Assembly: GCA_963920765.1 (NCBI GenBank)
Contig: OY987246.1
Coordinates: forward strand, 19,402,868-19,466,867
Source of the DNA: Ulota crispa
Lineage: Eukaryota > Streptophyta > Bryopsida > Orthotrichales > Orthotrichaceae
Direction of reading: 5' to 3'
Length of the DNA: 64,000 nt
Below are positions 47,142 to 58,449 of the stretch, piece after piece (the stretch's first letter is position 1; each line of letters starts with the position of its first letter). Both the position numbers and the translations under genes were made by a program. The notes beneath the pieces are model-generated. The model was not told the origin of the DNA and made no database searches. It saw only the letters and a list, made by a program, of their open reading frames with translations.

Positions 47142-50100
47142 ATGAATCTGTGCAACGAAAGGCCGCCATATCTGGGGTCCGGGTTGGGCTCAATGGCTCC
47201 TCAACCGATGGAGCAAGGTACGCTCTATGGTACAAATTTTCATAAACGCGTTATTCATTAAATTGGGAAAAAGCACTTTCCCAAAACGTATATTGGTCAG
47301 ACTAAACGTTGCATTTGTGAGAATATTTGGGTGATTTGAAGTGAATTTTTTGATAATTCCTGTAAGGTATTTCATCATTGATGTAAGGTCTTGAAGAATC
47401 ATCATAATATTCACTCGAAATCACCTAAAAAATCTCAAAAATTAAAAATTAAAAAGTCCCAATATGTAAGCCTTTTCTCAATTTAAGAATAACGCGTTTA
47501 TGCTAATCAACGAATTTGATCACCGCAGACGTGGAAACACCATGTGGAATGAAAGGTGACCTGATGTGGGTGTGGATGTGTTAATTGGTGGTGCAGTAGA
47601 AAGGAGGAGTCTCAACTCAGAGTTGTGGCATGCTTGTGCCGGACCCTTGGTTTCTCTGCCTCCTGTTGGCAGCCGGGTGGTCTACTTTCCCCAGGGTCAC
47701 ACCGAACAGGTACGGCGTTGCTTGTGCAGAGATAACAAGAATCACACACTTTGATTGGTGCAAAAGTCAAAATTTTCTTCTTTTAATCTCATTTTGTTCA
47801 TTGTGGACTCTACTCTTATCCTTAGGAACAAAAGTGCGCATCAAAACTTGATGCTTGCGTGGCCCTCATGTGACATGCTAGAATATTTATTAGCTAAAGA
47901 TATTTGTGATAACAACGTTTCGAGGGGTGACAAATATAAAGGAAATGGATTCTTTGGAGCTTGTTAGCTCATCCCTTGTTACCTCATGTACATCAGAAGT
48001 TGTTTTCTCTGACGTGAATTGGACACTTGTTAGCTCAAATGTATCATGTCATGGGGAAGATTAAACTATTTTAAGCTTCTTTTCTCGCCCCTAGTTGTAC
48101 ATGGTATTGTATTTCGAGCTTGTATGCATTTCCTGCGCTTTTTGGAAAACCTCATTCATTCGTTTGTTTTGTTTGATTGGCAGGTGGCAGCATCTACACA
48201 GAAAGAAGCTGACGCCCACATTCCTAATTATCCCAACCTTCCATCACGGCTAGTGTGCCACCTTGAGAATGTCACGCTTCATGTATGTTCTCTCAGGGCC
48301 GGCCCTTCTATCACACGGTGTCATGTTGGTGTTAAGGATTCACATTTCCTAGATAGCCATGGGATGCAATTTCTTGATCGCATACTCATTTTTTTCATAT
48401 TGGGAAGGAAGAAAGAACAGCAACATCTGGAACCTAAGTGTCCAAAAGTCTACATCTATTACTTAGGAAGCGTTGACAGAATGTATCAACACAAAGAAGA
48501 AATCATACCCTGTAATTTTGAACGTTAGAAAATACTTCATGAAAGTCACTAAGGTTAACTAATGACTTCCAAAGCGGATTTCCAAGTTTTAAACTCAGGG
48601 CATTTAGTGGTTAAGAGTGACCCTGCTTTACCTTATTTAAAGGGCTAGTTGCTTCCAGAGATTAATGATTGTTTTCTCTTCTCTTGGAACAGGCTGATCT
48701 GGAGACAGATGAGGTTTATGCACAGATGACATTGATTCCTGTACCTCCTGCTGTAAGTATTTTAACAGCTTATGACAGTGATGTGTGAATATTAAATCAA
48801 AAGGCCTTTTGCATGGTGTACTTGAAGAGGGTGTGATTTTCATGTTTAGTTGCATTATTTATGTCAGAAATCAACTAAGAAACTGAACATCGTGTTGCTG
48901 TTTTTTGTGCTTTTTTTGGTTTCTCTGCAGAGTGAGAAGGATGCTCTTATGGCTCCTGACCTTGAGATGCGAAACAGACAGCCAACGGAGTACTTTTGCA
49001 AGACCTTGACTGCAAGTGATACCAGCACTCACGGTGGATTTTCTATTCCTCGTAGAGCTGCTGAAAAAGTTTTCCCTCCTCTGGTACATCAAAACTAACC
49101 AATTCTCTTGCTCCTTTATCATTTTACCTTCTTTTTTTGGGTAATCTATCATTATTAGTTTTCAAGCAAAATCGAAGTACTTCCCCAAATTAAAATCTTG
49201 GGTGCAGAAAGAATGCCTGATTTTTTGAAACAGAGTTTTATAACTTTGGAGCTGAGAGAACTGAAAATGAGGTCGTGTACTTGTTCAAATGTTTGAGAAT
49301 TTTTGATCTTGCGCATACGTAATGTTTGGAAATTGATTTAATTTTTTTTCTGCTGTATTGAATACCCGTTTGCAATGAAAGCTGGATTGTGACGGAAATC
49401 TTGGGACAATCGTTTATTGGTTCATTGAAATCACAAATATTATGCAAATCGAAAAATTGATACTACTAGTTCTATAAAATGCCAATACTTCATGCAAATG
49501 TGCATAATAATGACTATTTCTTCTTCATGATGTCAAATGCTGGGTCATCATACTTTACTTATTTTGAATCGGAATTTCTTACATGAAAAATTACGGTTTT
49601 CCAGGATTACAATCAGACACCACCAGCTCAAGAACTAAAAGCCAAGGATCTGCATGATCAGGAGTGGCACTTTCGACATATTTATCGTGGTATGTAAATT
49701 GAAATAAATTATTTTGAAAGGGAACAAAATGTTTTAATAGAAAGAGACCATATACTACATTTTATAACAATAGAAATACTGTTTTGACAGGTACTAGTAA
49801 CGTTCAAAGTTGGCTTTCTATTATCTTTTTTACCCTGGTTACTGAAGTATTTATGGGGAAATGAGTACCGGAGCTTATGATTATCTGTTTGTGTGTGCTG
49901 CAGGACAACCACGAAGGCACCTGCTTACTACAGGGTGGAGTGTCTTCGTGAGTGCAAAAAGGCTTCAAGCTGGAGACGCAGTTTTGTTTATCAGGTGGGT
50001 AAACAAGGAAGAACTGGTTTTTTCATGCACATGTTATGAGGTGAAATTTTTAGTATTAAACTGGAAATTTAGTAGAAGGTTTAGATCGTTCGAAGCTGTT

Positions 50101-53100
50101 CATATGACATTTTCGCATTGAAACTGGTACTAATCATCTCATTTGTACTGATTCAGGGATGATACAGGCCAATTGCAACTTGGAATCCGTCGACAAAACA
50201 GGCAACAAACGGTGATGCCCTCGTCTGTGTTGTCTAGTGATAGCATGCACATTGGAGTGCTCGCAGCTGCAAGTCATGCAGCTGCAACAAGCAGCCGGTT
50301 CACCATATTCTATAATCCGAGGTATTTCCCCCAGAACCATGTTCAGTGTTGTCCAATGTATGTGTTGTGTAGAAAAAATTGTATATTGTATGAAACTTTG
50401 GATATTGAATTCATGATGTCGTGGTTGTTTTTGCAACACAGGCAGAGCCCATCAGAGTTTGTCATCCCTGTTGCAAACTACTACAAGGCTATCTTCAATC
50501 TGCAGGTCTCAGTGGGAATGCGGTTTCGGATGGTATTTGAAACTGAAGAATCTAGTGTTCGAAGGTAATGTTTTTTTGTACTTTTTGTAATACTTTCTTA
50601 ACATACTTGCATTCCTGTATAAGCTCATGTGTTTTTTGCGTGAGAGCTTGTCACGTCCTTGGCTCAGACTGTGGTTTGTCATGCAGATACATGGGCACAA
50701 TCACTGGCATGGGAGATTTAGATCCAGGTCGTTGGCCTGATTCGCACTGGCGCTCTTTGAAGGTAATCATCCTTTTTAGTAATTTTAGAAAGTCTATGAT
50801 GTAGAAGATTATGCTCTTTTGTTAGACATGTTCTTATATCCTGCACTTGCTACCGTGCAGGTGGGGTGGGATGAATCCACTGCAGGTGAGAGACAAAGGC
50901 GAGTCTCATTGTGGGAGATAGAACCATTGACAACACCATTTCTTCTGTGCCCCCCGTCCTTTTCGTTTCGACCAAAGCGACCTCGGGGAGGAAGAGGTAA
51001 AATCCTTGATTGCTTTAGTCCATCTCTTATTTGCACTATCTACACAAAGCTAGTTTACCTTCTAGATCTTTGTAGTTGTGGGTGATTGTTCAAGCTTTTT
51101 GAAGCGTATTGGTTGCAGCAGATGAGGAGATGGACGCCATGTTGAAGAAGTCACCCTTTTGGTCAGGTGGAGAGGAAGGGAGTGGTGCACTCAACTTTCG
51201 GAACTTGGCTATGGACTCCTCCTGGATGCCAAGGCCGCAGCAGCAAAGAGTAGAGCTGGGAACCTCCTCAACTCAGCAAAACGAGTATTACCGAGCCCTT
51301 GCAGCTGCAGCTCTTTCAGAGATCCGGACTACAGACGCTTCAAAACCCCTTGCCCAGCCGTCTCTCTCCTCGTCTCAAATACCGTTTCGTTTGCAGTCGC
51401 CACAGCTCTTGCAACAACAACACTCAACTCACCATTTGTCTGACGCGTCTGGGCCAATTCTCCAGCTTTCGTCAAGCCATCCGCCGTCGCCTCTGCACAT
51501 GGCACCATGTTCCGGCTACAGCGAAGGCGACATCCACATGGTTTCTTCATCACCTTCAGCGTCAGGGTCGTTCCCCCTTCACTCTCTGCTAAATCGAACT
51601 CACCTTGGCTCCCAAAGTGCTCAGCAATGCCAATCTGGGCCTGTCATTCATGGAAGCAGTGTAGTACTTGGACACGAACCCCAGGTAATTAAACCCCGAA
51701 CACAAAACGGTTTTCCCATGCGTACTTAACCCTTTTTTTTCAGGGAAAATTTCACGGATACCTCTGAAGTTTGCAATGTTTTCATAGATACCCCTGCTTT
51801 TTCACAAATATCACAAATACCCTTGGACCAAAAAAATTAGACGTTTGTTTTGTGGTGCATGTCACTTTGTGCGCACGCATAACAAGAAAGTAGTGTGCGC
51901 ACAAAGGGAGAAGGAAGTGACATGCATAACAAAACAAATGTCTAAATTTTTTGGTCCAAGGGTATTTGTGATATTTGTGAAAAAGCAGGGGTATCTATGA
52001 AAATATTGCAATCTTCAGGGGTATCCATGAAATTTTCCCTTTTTTCAGTAGAATTATGCTGTTTTCAAACAGTTCTTGACAACATCATACGGAGTAATAT
52101 CTAAGTGTTATTAAACAGTCTAATTCTTCTGAAAGTTCGTGAAACGTTGTCATGAACCAGTGTCTCTTTTTTCCCCTTTTTTGTTTTTTGTGTTTTGTTT
52201 GGTTTGCTTTACTGAAAGTGCGGTTCCGATTCGTGACAGGTCTCTTCATCGTGGTATCCACCGAACCGGGAGCCAGTTCAACATGTGGATACTTCACCAA
52301 TGTCGAGAATGTCAGGCTCTTTTTCCTTCTCCCAGCAGAGCGAAGTAACTGGCATGTCTGCGATGCCATTGCCATCTCCATCTCCTGCAACACCAGCAGC
52401 AGCAGCAACAGCTTCATCCTTGGGGTACAGAGAGACTGGCCAAGAGCAGGATTCAGGACAATCCGACCGACATCTCCTGTTTGGGGTATCCATTGAGCAG
52501 CAACAGCAGCAGCCCTTGGGGAGCTCAAATGCCGTGGCTTCTCTTCTTCCTCACTCACTGGCGAAGAACAACAAAGATCTCCCGAATTTCTTTCCTGGCA
52601 ACAACAACATGCATCAAGCGGCGTCCTACCGCCCTTCTGCTTCTCCGGAGATTCCTACAACGCCCAATGACAATGCCATGTTTCACAGGACTGCACCTTG
52701 GCCAGCAATTTTTCCATCTCCGGCACGGACATTTACCAAGGTACAAGTCCAAATTTCTGCTTATCTTAAGCTCCAATGTGTTCACTCTAGTTGACCTCAT
52801 GCCCTTTTTACAGTATTTGTGAATCGAGACTTTCTATTGCTTGATTTTATTTATAAAACCCCCATCTAAATTATGTTTTTCAACATTCTGATCAATTGAA
52901 GTAGTTATTTGTAGAAACTTTTGGAGTTCCTGATGAGTGGCGTATACTAAATGGGGAATCTTTGATGCTGTCCAGGTCCACAAACTTGGAAGTGTAGGGA
53001 GATCAATTGACGTTCAGAAGTTTCAAAACTACGTGGAGCTTCGGTCTGAGCTGGCTCGGTTGTTTAATCTGGAGGGGTTGTTAGATGATCCCGAAAGATC

Positions 53101-54064
53101 AGGCTGGCAGCTTGTGTTCGTGGACAACGAGAACGACACTCTCCTTGTTGGCGATGATCCGTGGGAGTAAGCAAACAAAACCCTAAACCCATATGCAGTC
53201 AGTCACTGGCAAATCCCTCTTTACTTTTCGATATTTGGTGGGGGTAGGGTTTAAACACCCAAAGGCGCTGTTTTTAGTGTCATTTTAATGCTTTGTAAGT
53301 CTCTTTCTTGTACTGAAATGGCACTACTTCAATGGGATCATATTGAAATGACTTCGCTTTAGTACCATTTCAATGTGTTTTTAGTGCGGTTTTAGTTCTT
53401 AACCCTGAATCCTTGTTTGTAAACATGAGGCTCAGTTTGCCATAAGGTAGGTAGCTCGAAATGCGTCCCATAGGTAGCTCAAGAATGAATATGAGGTGGT
53501 TCTTGAATGGACCCTCCTTAGTCATAAAAGAAAAGGTGTCTTTTATTGCAAGAGCCAATCACACCTTGATTTCACCTCACCTCTTTATAAGTTGCAGGGG
53601 AACGGTTTATAGGAGACCTAGTATCACAAATAGGTGCCTACTACAGAAAACTTTGAAAATTCATCAATAATTCAATAATGATTCAAAAAATATGAAAAAA
53701 TTGTGTTACATTTGGCCTCCATTTGTCTTTGTCTGAAAATTAGACAAAAAATATTAATGTCTTGGAAAGGCCAGGAAAAGGTAGATCAGCCCTTAAACTG
53801 TCGCTTTTTGAGCTACCTACCTTACATTGTGGCTGGTGTTTGTGCAGGGAATTTGTGAGCTGCGTCCGGTCCATCAAGATCTTGTCACCAAATGAAATTC
53901 TACAAATGAGTCAGGAACAACTAGAGATATTGAACACGGGTCCAATGCCGCAGCAGCAGCAGCAGCGTCCGACGTGTAGCAACTCCGAGGATGCCCGCAC
54001 TCAAACGTCTCCTGCCAACATCTCCACCACCTCTCTGGAGCACGCACACTCCGGTGCTGGATGA
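47142..54064 (+). CDS. ARF: Class A (activator-type) auxin response factor
   Basis: Coding exons: 47142-47217, 47597-47709, 48184-48282, 48693-48752, 48931-49083, 49605-49689, 49904-49994, 50157-50321, 50442-50564, 50687-50762, 50861-50996, 51119-51684, 52240-52740, 52976-53166, 53848-54064. All introns are GT-AG, phases agree, and the sum is 2652 bp (883 residues). ATG 47142 is the first after an in-frame stop; ATG 47193 would give 866. [17 protein letters not shown] starts the flanking domain; B3 DNA-binding domain about 137-239, with THGGFS and [13 protein letters not shown] (DNA-contact loops); dimerisation region about 262-345 ([12 protein letters not shown]); Ser/Gln-rich middle region about 393-748 with [10 protein letters not shown]1 domain from 749 with Lys751 and the acidic motif [17 protein letters not shown], so both interaction faces are kept. 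Such proteins bind TGTCTC sites and activate auxin genes unless held by Aux/IAA. Family and completeness are very likely; subtype (ARF5/6/7/8/19-like) is not resolved. Confidence 0.95.
48283..48692 (+). other. ARF intron 3, with a possible TTAA-family remnant
   Basis: The intron is flanked by GT and AG and contains 'gggccggccctt', a palindromic GC-rich patch, and GGGCATTTAGTGG followed by TTAA (48598-48614), which resembles the right end of the TTAA family. No left end is certain, so this is at most a decayed fragment. Confidence 0.35.
51743..52039. mobile_element. GGGAAAATTTCACGG-type foldback MITE in ARF intron 12
   Basis: A 297-bp, nearly complete palindrome with arms of about 140 bp fills more than half of the intron 51685-52239. 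The ends are GGGAAAATTTCA and TGAAATTTTCCC. TTTTTTCA flanks both sides (51735-51742, 52040-52047), an 8-bp or, allowing for slippage in the T run, 9-bp duplication. The high arm similarity marks it as the youngest of the four copies seen here. It would form a strong hairpin in the pre-mRNA. Confidence 0.9.
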
Positions 54065-54720
54065 GAAAAAGCCGCATCACAAGAATTTGCAGTTTTCCTT
54101 CAAAAATTCTCTGACCATGCAGTCTCAGAGCCTTGTTGCCATAAATGGCACCCTAAGCTGAGCTCACAGAGCCTCGCTCTTGCAAAAGAGCTTGCACGGA
54201 GTGTTTCAAAGCCAGAAATGACTTTTTTGTCATGTGATCTCTCAAGTGCAGATACAGCAACGTTGATACAATTTTAGTATATCAGATCATACAACACTTG
54301 AGGAGCTTTTTAGTATACGACGGCCGTGGGGGAAGGGAGGAGAAGTTCTGGTGGATTCGTCAGAGTTTTGGAGAGATCTTTTGCTTGAAATCTGGGCTGT
54401 GGTGGTTTGTACTTTTCTAGCCTGGAGTTCACATGAGCTCTCTTCCGAGGTATAGTATTTGGGCTCTTCTACCGAGTACAGCGTGTTTTCCCCAGAGAGC
54501 ACACTTTTGATATATAGAGATTTTCAGATCGCCTGCATGGGACTTGAATTCAGGGAGTTGTAATGGTGCCCTGTGTTTTTGTAAGTTTACAAATTAGCCC
54601 AAATTTTTATACTGTTGGCAGTAGGGTGTGTGCAAAGAGGGTTTTGCACATGAGTTGGGGCTGTTCAATGGTTTGCTGGAACAGACTCAGTTGAACATGA
54701 TTTTGTAGAATAAACTTGAG
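54065..54720 (+). terminator. ARF 3' untranslated region and poly(A) signal
   Basis: After the TGA at 54062-54064, about 650 bp of moderately GC-rich DNA runs to AATAAA at 54709-54714, followed by T-rich sequence. This is the best candidate poly(A) signal. The exact cleavage site is not visible. Confidence 0.5.
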
Positions 54721-55433
54721 TATTTTGATTATCCCTGGAACTTCGTTTCTCAATTCAGTATGTTTGGCAAGTTTTTTGCTTTTTGCGATGTGACAAGCTT
54801 CTTCAATAGTTGGTTGCTTGGTTACGTGGAGAAGGAAGTCATAAAATCATGGGTGAGCATTGTCAGTAGTGATCTGGGGCTGAGGCCCAATTGGCATTAT
54901 CAAGGCGAGTGACACACTTCTGTGAAACCAAAAGATCCAATGAAGCATTGGCAACAACATGAGATTGCTTGAGCTTTGCCAAACAATCCCTCTTTGTCTA
55001 CAAACAACTTTGGGAGCCTTGAAAAAGGCTGCCTTCCTTTGTCCGTTATTGTATATGTTCCCTTTGTTTTCGTCATTCTCTCAAATCCTTCAATACGCTT
55101 TATGTATTTTTGGTTTTTTTGAACTTGGAGGCCTGTTTTATACTATTCAAAGCATGTTTTCAAGAGCTTTTCCAACTGTATATTACATGTTTGATGCCAG
55201 GGTTACACACACATGCCAAAAAAGTTGGTTTGGAACGGATGCAGAAGTAAATTCTATCTTTGGAAAATTTGGAGACAACCACTTTGTTCAAGTTTCCATG
55301 TGTTCTTTCACTAAAGATGACCTCTCCACCACAGTGAAGGGCAGAAGGTTGGAGACAACAGTTTTTGAAGATTCAAAATCGCGAGTTTGAAATAGGTTAG
55401 AAATTTGAGTATAAAAATTCATAAAGAACTAAC
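54721..55433. other. Intergenic DNA downstream of the ARF gene
   Basis: A 143-codon plus-strand frame at 54959-55390 is the longest open frame here. It has Cys- and Phe-rich hydrophobic stretches in its first half but no recognisable family, and no sign of conservation can be judged. I would treat it as doubtful. Confidence 0.35.
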
Positions 55434-55773
55434 GGAAATTTTTACAATTACCCCTGAAGTTTGACATATTTGTACGTTTGTCATATTTATATACATACCC
55501 TAGGTTTTTCAGAAATTGCACAAATGCCCTTGGACCAAAATTTTCAGGCATGTGTATTGTTATGACACTACTTCCTTCATGACCAATGTTAAAGCAAGGA
55601 GTGTAATAGAATAGAAAAGAAGCAGCATATGCACAAGGGAGAAAAAAGTGGCATGATTGTAAAATAAAACAAACACCTACAAATTATGGTATGGTCTAAG
55701 GGTATTTGTGCAATTTCTGAAAAACTAGAGGTATCTGTGCAAATGTGGCAATTACTTCACATAAAATTTTCCC
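55434..55773. mobile_element. GGGAAAATTTCATGG-type foldback MITE, 340 bp
   Basis: The ends GGAAATTTTTAC and AAAATTTTCCC are diverged inverted repeats, with inner pairs such as 'ccaaaattttcaggcatgtg' against 'acctacaaattatgg'. It preserves, on the minus strand, CTCCTTGCTTTAACATTGG, the uninterrupted form of the site occupied by the TTAA element at 23457-24377. Confidence 0.82.
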
Positions 55774-55883
55774 AAGAAGTGAACGATGCCATTGGTCTTT
55801 TTCCAATTGTTGTTTTGAAACTCCAATTTGTTTTGGTGTGGCCTAGCCTTGAGCAAACCTTCTCTAGTTTGAAGTTTTGACTA

Positions 55884-56087
55884 AGGTAACCCTCCCCATA
55901 CCCAACCCTTTCCCAATTTTGACCCTTTTGTACCTAGGGTGTTCATTTCATTTCTGAAATGAACACCCTAGGTACATAGGGTCAAAATTAGGTCACAATT
56001 GTTAAAGGGTTGGATTTGGGTCACATTCGTTAAAGGGTCGGAATTGGGTCACATTCGTTAAAGGATCGCGTATGGGGAGGGTTACCT
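55884..56087. mobile_element. 204-bp MITE with AGGTAACCCTCCCCATAC ends
   Basis: The right end GTATGGGGAGGGTTACCT is the exact inverse of the left end, and TA flanks both (55882-55883, 56088-56089). Inside are a perfect hairpin (55930-55975, two 21-base arms around a 4-base loop) and three ~28-bp tandem units built on 'gggtcacattcgttaaaggg'. A TA duplication would fit Tc1/mariner-type elements. Confidence 0.8.
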
Positions 56088-56152
56088 TAGCTCAACCTTT
56101 CTTTCAAAGTTCCAAATTCTTTCAAATCTCTTTGATCTTCCCATCTCCTTAA

Positions 56153-56800
56153 CCCCTCACCGCCCAAGGGGACCAAAACTGTCCACCTTGCATTTTAATT
56201 TGGATTTTTTTATACCCCTCTTGAAGATGAATTTTAGTGGCTAATTTTTTAGATTGTTCTTATTGAAGTCTTGTTTTAGTATCAAAAATCCGATTTTGAA
56301 AATGAATGACTATGATTTGTCTATTCAAGATTTTGTGCAAGGGTGTCCATCGCAAATCTTCACTTTCTAGTGTTGAGAGCTCTTGGAAATGAGCCTCAAG
56401 TACACTAGAACTTGGAGAAACAATCACATTAGAAACTTAATTTAAAAAGTTGTAAAGTAGATTTTAAGAAGCTGTAAATTGATTAGGGTTACACATGTTG
56501 TACTTTACATACTCATATTTTTTTGGTATCCTCAGTTTTAAATTTGAGATGTGAAAAGAGGATTGAAAGACTTCAACTTATTTTCACAGTTTTAACACCC
56601 TCTTGATCAAATCTTATAATGTTTCAATGCATAAGTGATATTGATGTGATTTCTTTTCTTATGTGATCTCTAACATATCTAGTTTGAATTTGTATAGTTA
56701 CAATTTTCTAAAAATTAATGCAACTTATCAAAATGTTGCCATTTTTTTTAGCCAAGAGCAGATTGTGAGATACTCGAGAACGTCCGTGGGCGGTGAGGGG
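56153..56800. mobile_element. TTAA-family element, 640-bp subfamily, 648 bp
   Basis: It starts CCCCTCACCGCCCAAGGGG after TTAA (56149-56152) and ends CCGTGGGCGGTGAGGGG before TTAA (56801-56804); the terminal 15 bases are almost perfectly inverted. It is homologous to 41373-42009. Its right TTAA is at the same time the left TTAA of the next element. Confidence 0.9.
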
Positions 56801-56804
56801 TTAA

Positions 56805-57525
56805 CCCTAAAGGACCACTTGTCCCTACAGGGGGCAAATGGGATTTTGGGCATGTACTTATAGCTAAACTACTTTGTGTGATTTTTTGAAACTTTTATGG
56901 AAGATGGGGAATTCAAAGATCTGTGTGGGCATCTAATTTTTTCCTCATTCCAACGTTTATTGAAGAAGTTAAAAATGAATTTATGAGAATTATAGTTTGG
57001 CGGGCAGCCCAAAAACTTCTTTAAAACTTGCTTTTTTAAAAAAATAAAAAATCCAAGGTTAGTTCTTTAGACTTACATACATGTGGAAAGCTTTGAATCA
57101 TTCAATTCTAATTGATGAGATAAAAGTTATGAGAAGTTTTAGTTTGCGGGTAGGTGTGGAAAATCTCAAAACTATGCCTACACGCAAACTAAAACTTCTC
57201 ATAACTTTCATCTCATCAATTTGAATTGAATAATTCAAAGCTTCCCACATATACATAAGTTTAAAGAAGTAACCTCAGATTTCTATTTTAAAAAAATGTA
57301 AATTTTAAAGAAGTTTTTGGGTTGCCCACCAAACAAAAATTCTCATAAATTCATTTTTAACTTCTTCAATAAATGTTGGAATGAGGTAAAAATTAGATGC
57401 TTACATAGATCTTTGAATTCCCCATCTTCCATAAAAGTTTCAAAAAATCACACAAATTAGTTTAGCCATAAGTACATGCCCAAAATCCCATTTGTCCCTC
57501 GTAGGGACAAGTGGTCCTTTAGGGG
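56805..57525. mobile_element. TTAA-family foldback element, 721 bp
   Basis: It starts CCCTAAAGGACCACTTGTCC and ends GGACAAGTGGTCCTTTAGGGG, with TTAA at 56801-56804 and 57526-57529. Like 34723-35442 it is one long inverted repeat with arms of about 350 bp meeting near 57165, and it is collinear with that copy. The arms remain highly similar. Confidence 0.93.
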
Positions 57526-57609
57526 TTAATACAAATAAATGAATAGTAGTGTAATGAATGCTTGGGAGTCAGGTTGGGACAATTCTTGGACAAAAAAATT
57601 AGTTTTAAC

Positions 57610-58085
57610 TAGAAATTGGTGCTGCTACACTACGCATTCACCATTATTATTACTTTTAGGATTTTCATACATTACATAGAATGTAAAGTAAACATTTAAG
57701 TAAGTTTTCAAATTGTATCTATGTGATTATATCAAAAGAAATTGGAGATATGATATTACAAAGGTGCAAATGAGATATTACAAAGGTCCTTGTGATTTTA
57801 GTAGTACAACTAGTTGTTGGCGCATGCTATGCTACACATTCACCATTAAAATTTTATTAGGATTTTCATATATTACATAGTATGCAAAGTAAAATTTCAG
57901 TAAATCTTCAAATTGTTCCTATGTGAAGATATCTCAAAAACCAAAGATGTGATAATAATGAGGTCAATGTGATTGTATTTATAATATCATAGACACTAAA
58001 GGTGTGATATTACACAAGTCATTATGATTATAATAGTGTGATGATATCACAAATTGGATATGTAAAATTATAGAGACCAATATTG
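57610..58085. repeat. Tandem duplication of a ~215-bp AT-rich unit
   Basis: The segment with 'cattcaccatta', 'aggattttcata', 'attacatag' and 'aaattgt' at about 57640-57720 recurs at about 57838-57920. Between and after the units lie copies of 'gatattacaaaggt', the core of the minisatellite that continues beyond the pogo-like element. Confidence 0.65.
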
Positions 58086-58090
58086 TGATA

Positions 58091-58447
58091 CAATGAAACC
58101 TCTCTTATTGCATGGGAATGGTGGGCCAGGTGGGGAGTGTATTTTTGTAATATGCACACAAAGAGGTTCAAGTGCCATAAGTCATTTATTTCAACATGTG
58201 CACGATGTACAATTGGTAGGTGGCTCATTTAAAAAATCACTTATAGATGAATGTTTTCTATTAACACTAATTGATAAAAGAAAAGACACCGATGAGACTA
58301 CGTTGTATTTTGCAAGTGGCTCCACTGTGACAAAAATAACCCCATCAGCGGTTATTGCAACATACTTTATGCACATAGGAAGTATGCATTGTAAGAAGTA
58401 CAATTTATTATGCAAATAGGGAATTTGCATTATGGCAAGTTTCATTG
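58091..58447. mobile_element. pogo-like (Emigrant/Lemi-type) element, 357 bp
   Basis: The left end CAATGAAACCTCTCTTATTG and right end GGCAAGTTTCATTG are inverted over the outer ~11 bases and imperfectly beyond, with TA on both sides. The terminus resembles CAGTAAAACCTCTATAA of plant pogo-like Emigrant/Lemi elements (known Tc1/mariner relatives). A 108-codon frame (58093-58419) fills most of it but shows no helix-turn-helix or DDE signature, so it is unlikely to be transposase. Confidence 0.65.
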
Positions 58448-58449
58448 TA

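Noticed and set aside
48555-48614. A miniature TTAA element in ARF intron 3
   Set aside because: The right end resembles the family but the left end matches in too few positions.
50687-50762. miR167- or miR160-type target site in the ARF coding exons
   Set aside because: I found no segment resembling the known target sequences while reading the exons; absence is not proven.
51159-52822. Alternative-frame ORFs across ARF exons 12 and 13
   Set aside because: The ARF frame is fixed by splice phase and by HLLFGVSI; the others are shadows of GC- and CAG-rich coding DNA.
54959-55390. 143-codon frame downstream of the ARF gene
   Set aside because: No recognisable domain, composition like surrounding DNA, no promoter or splice context; not supported as a gene.
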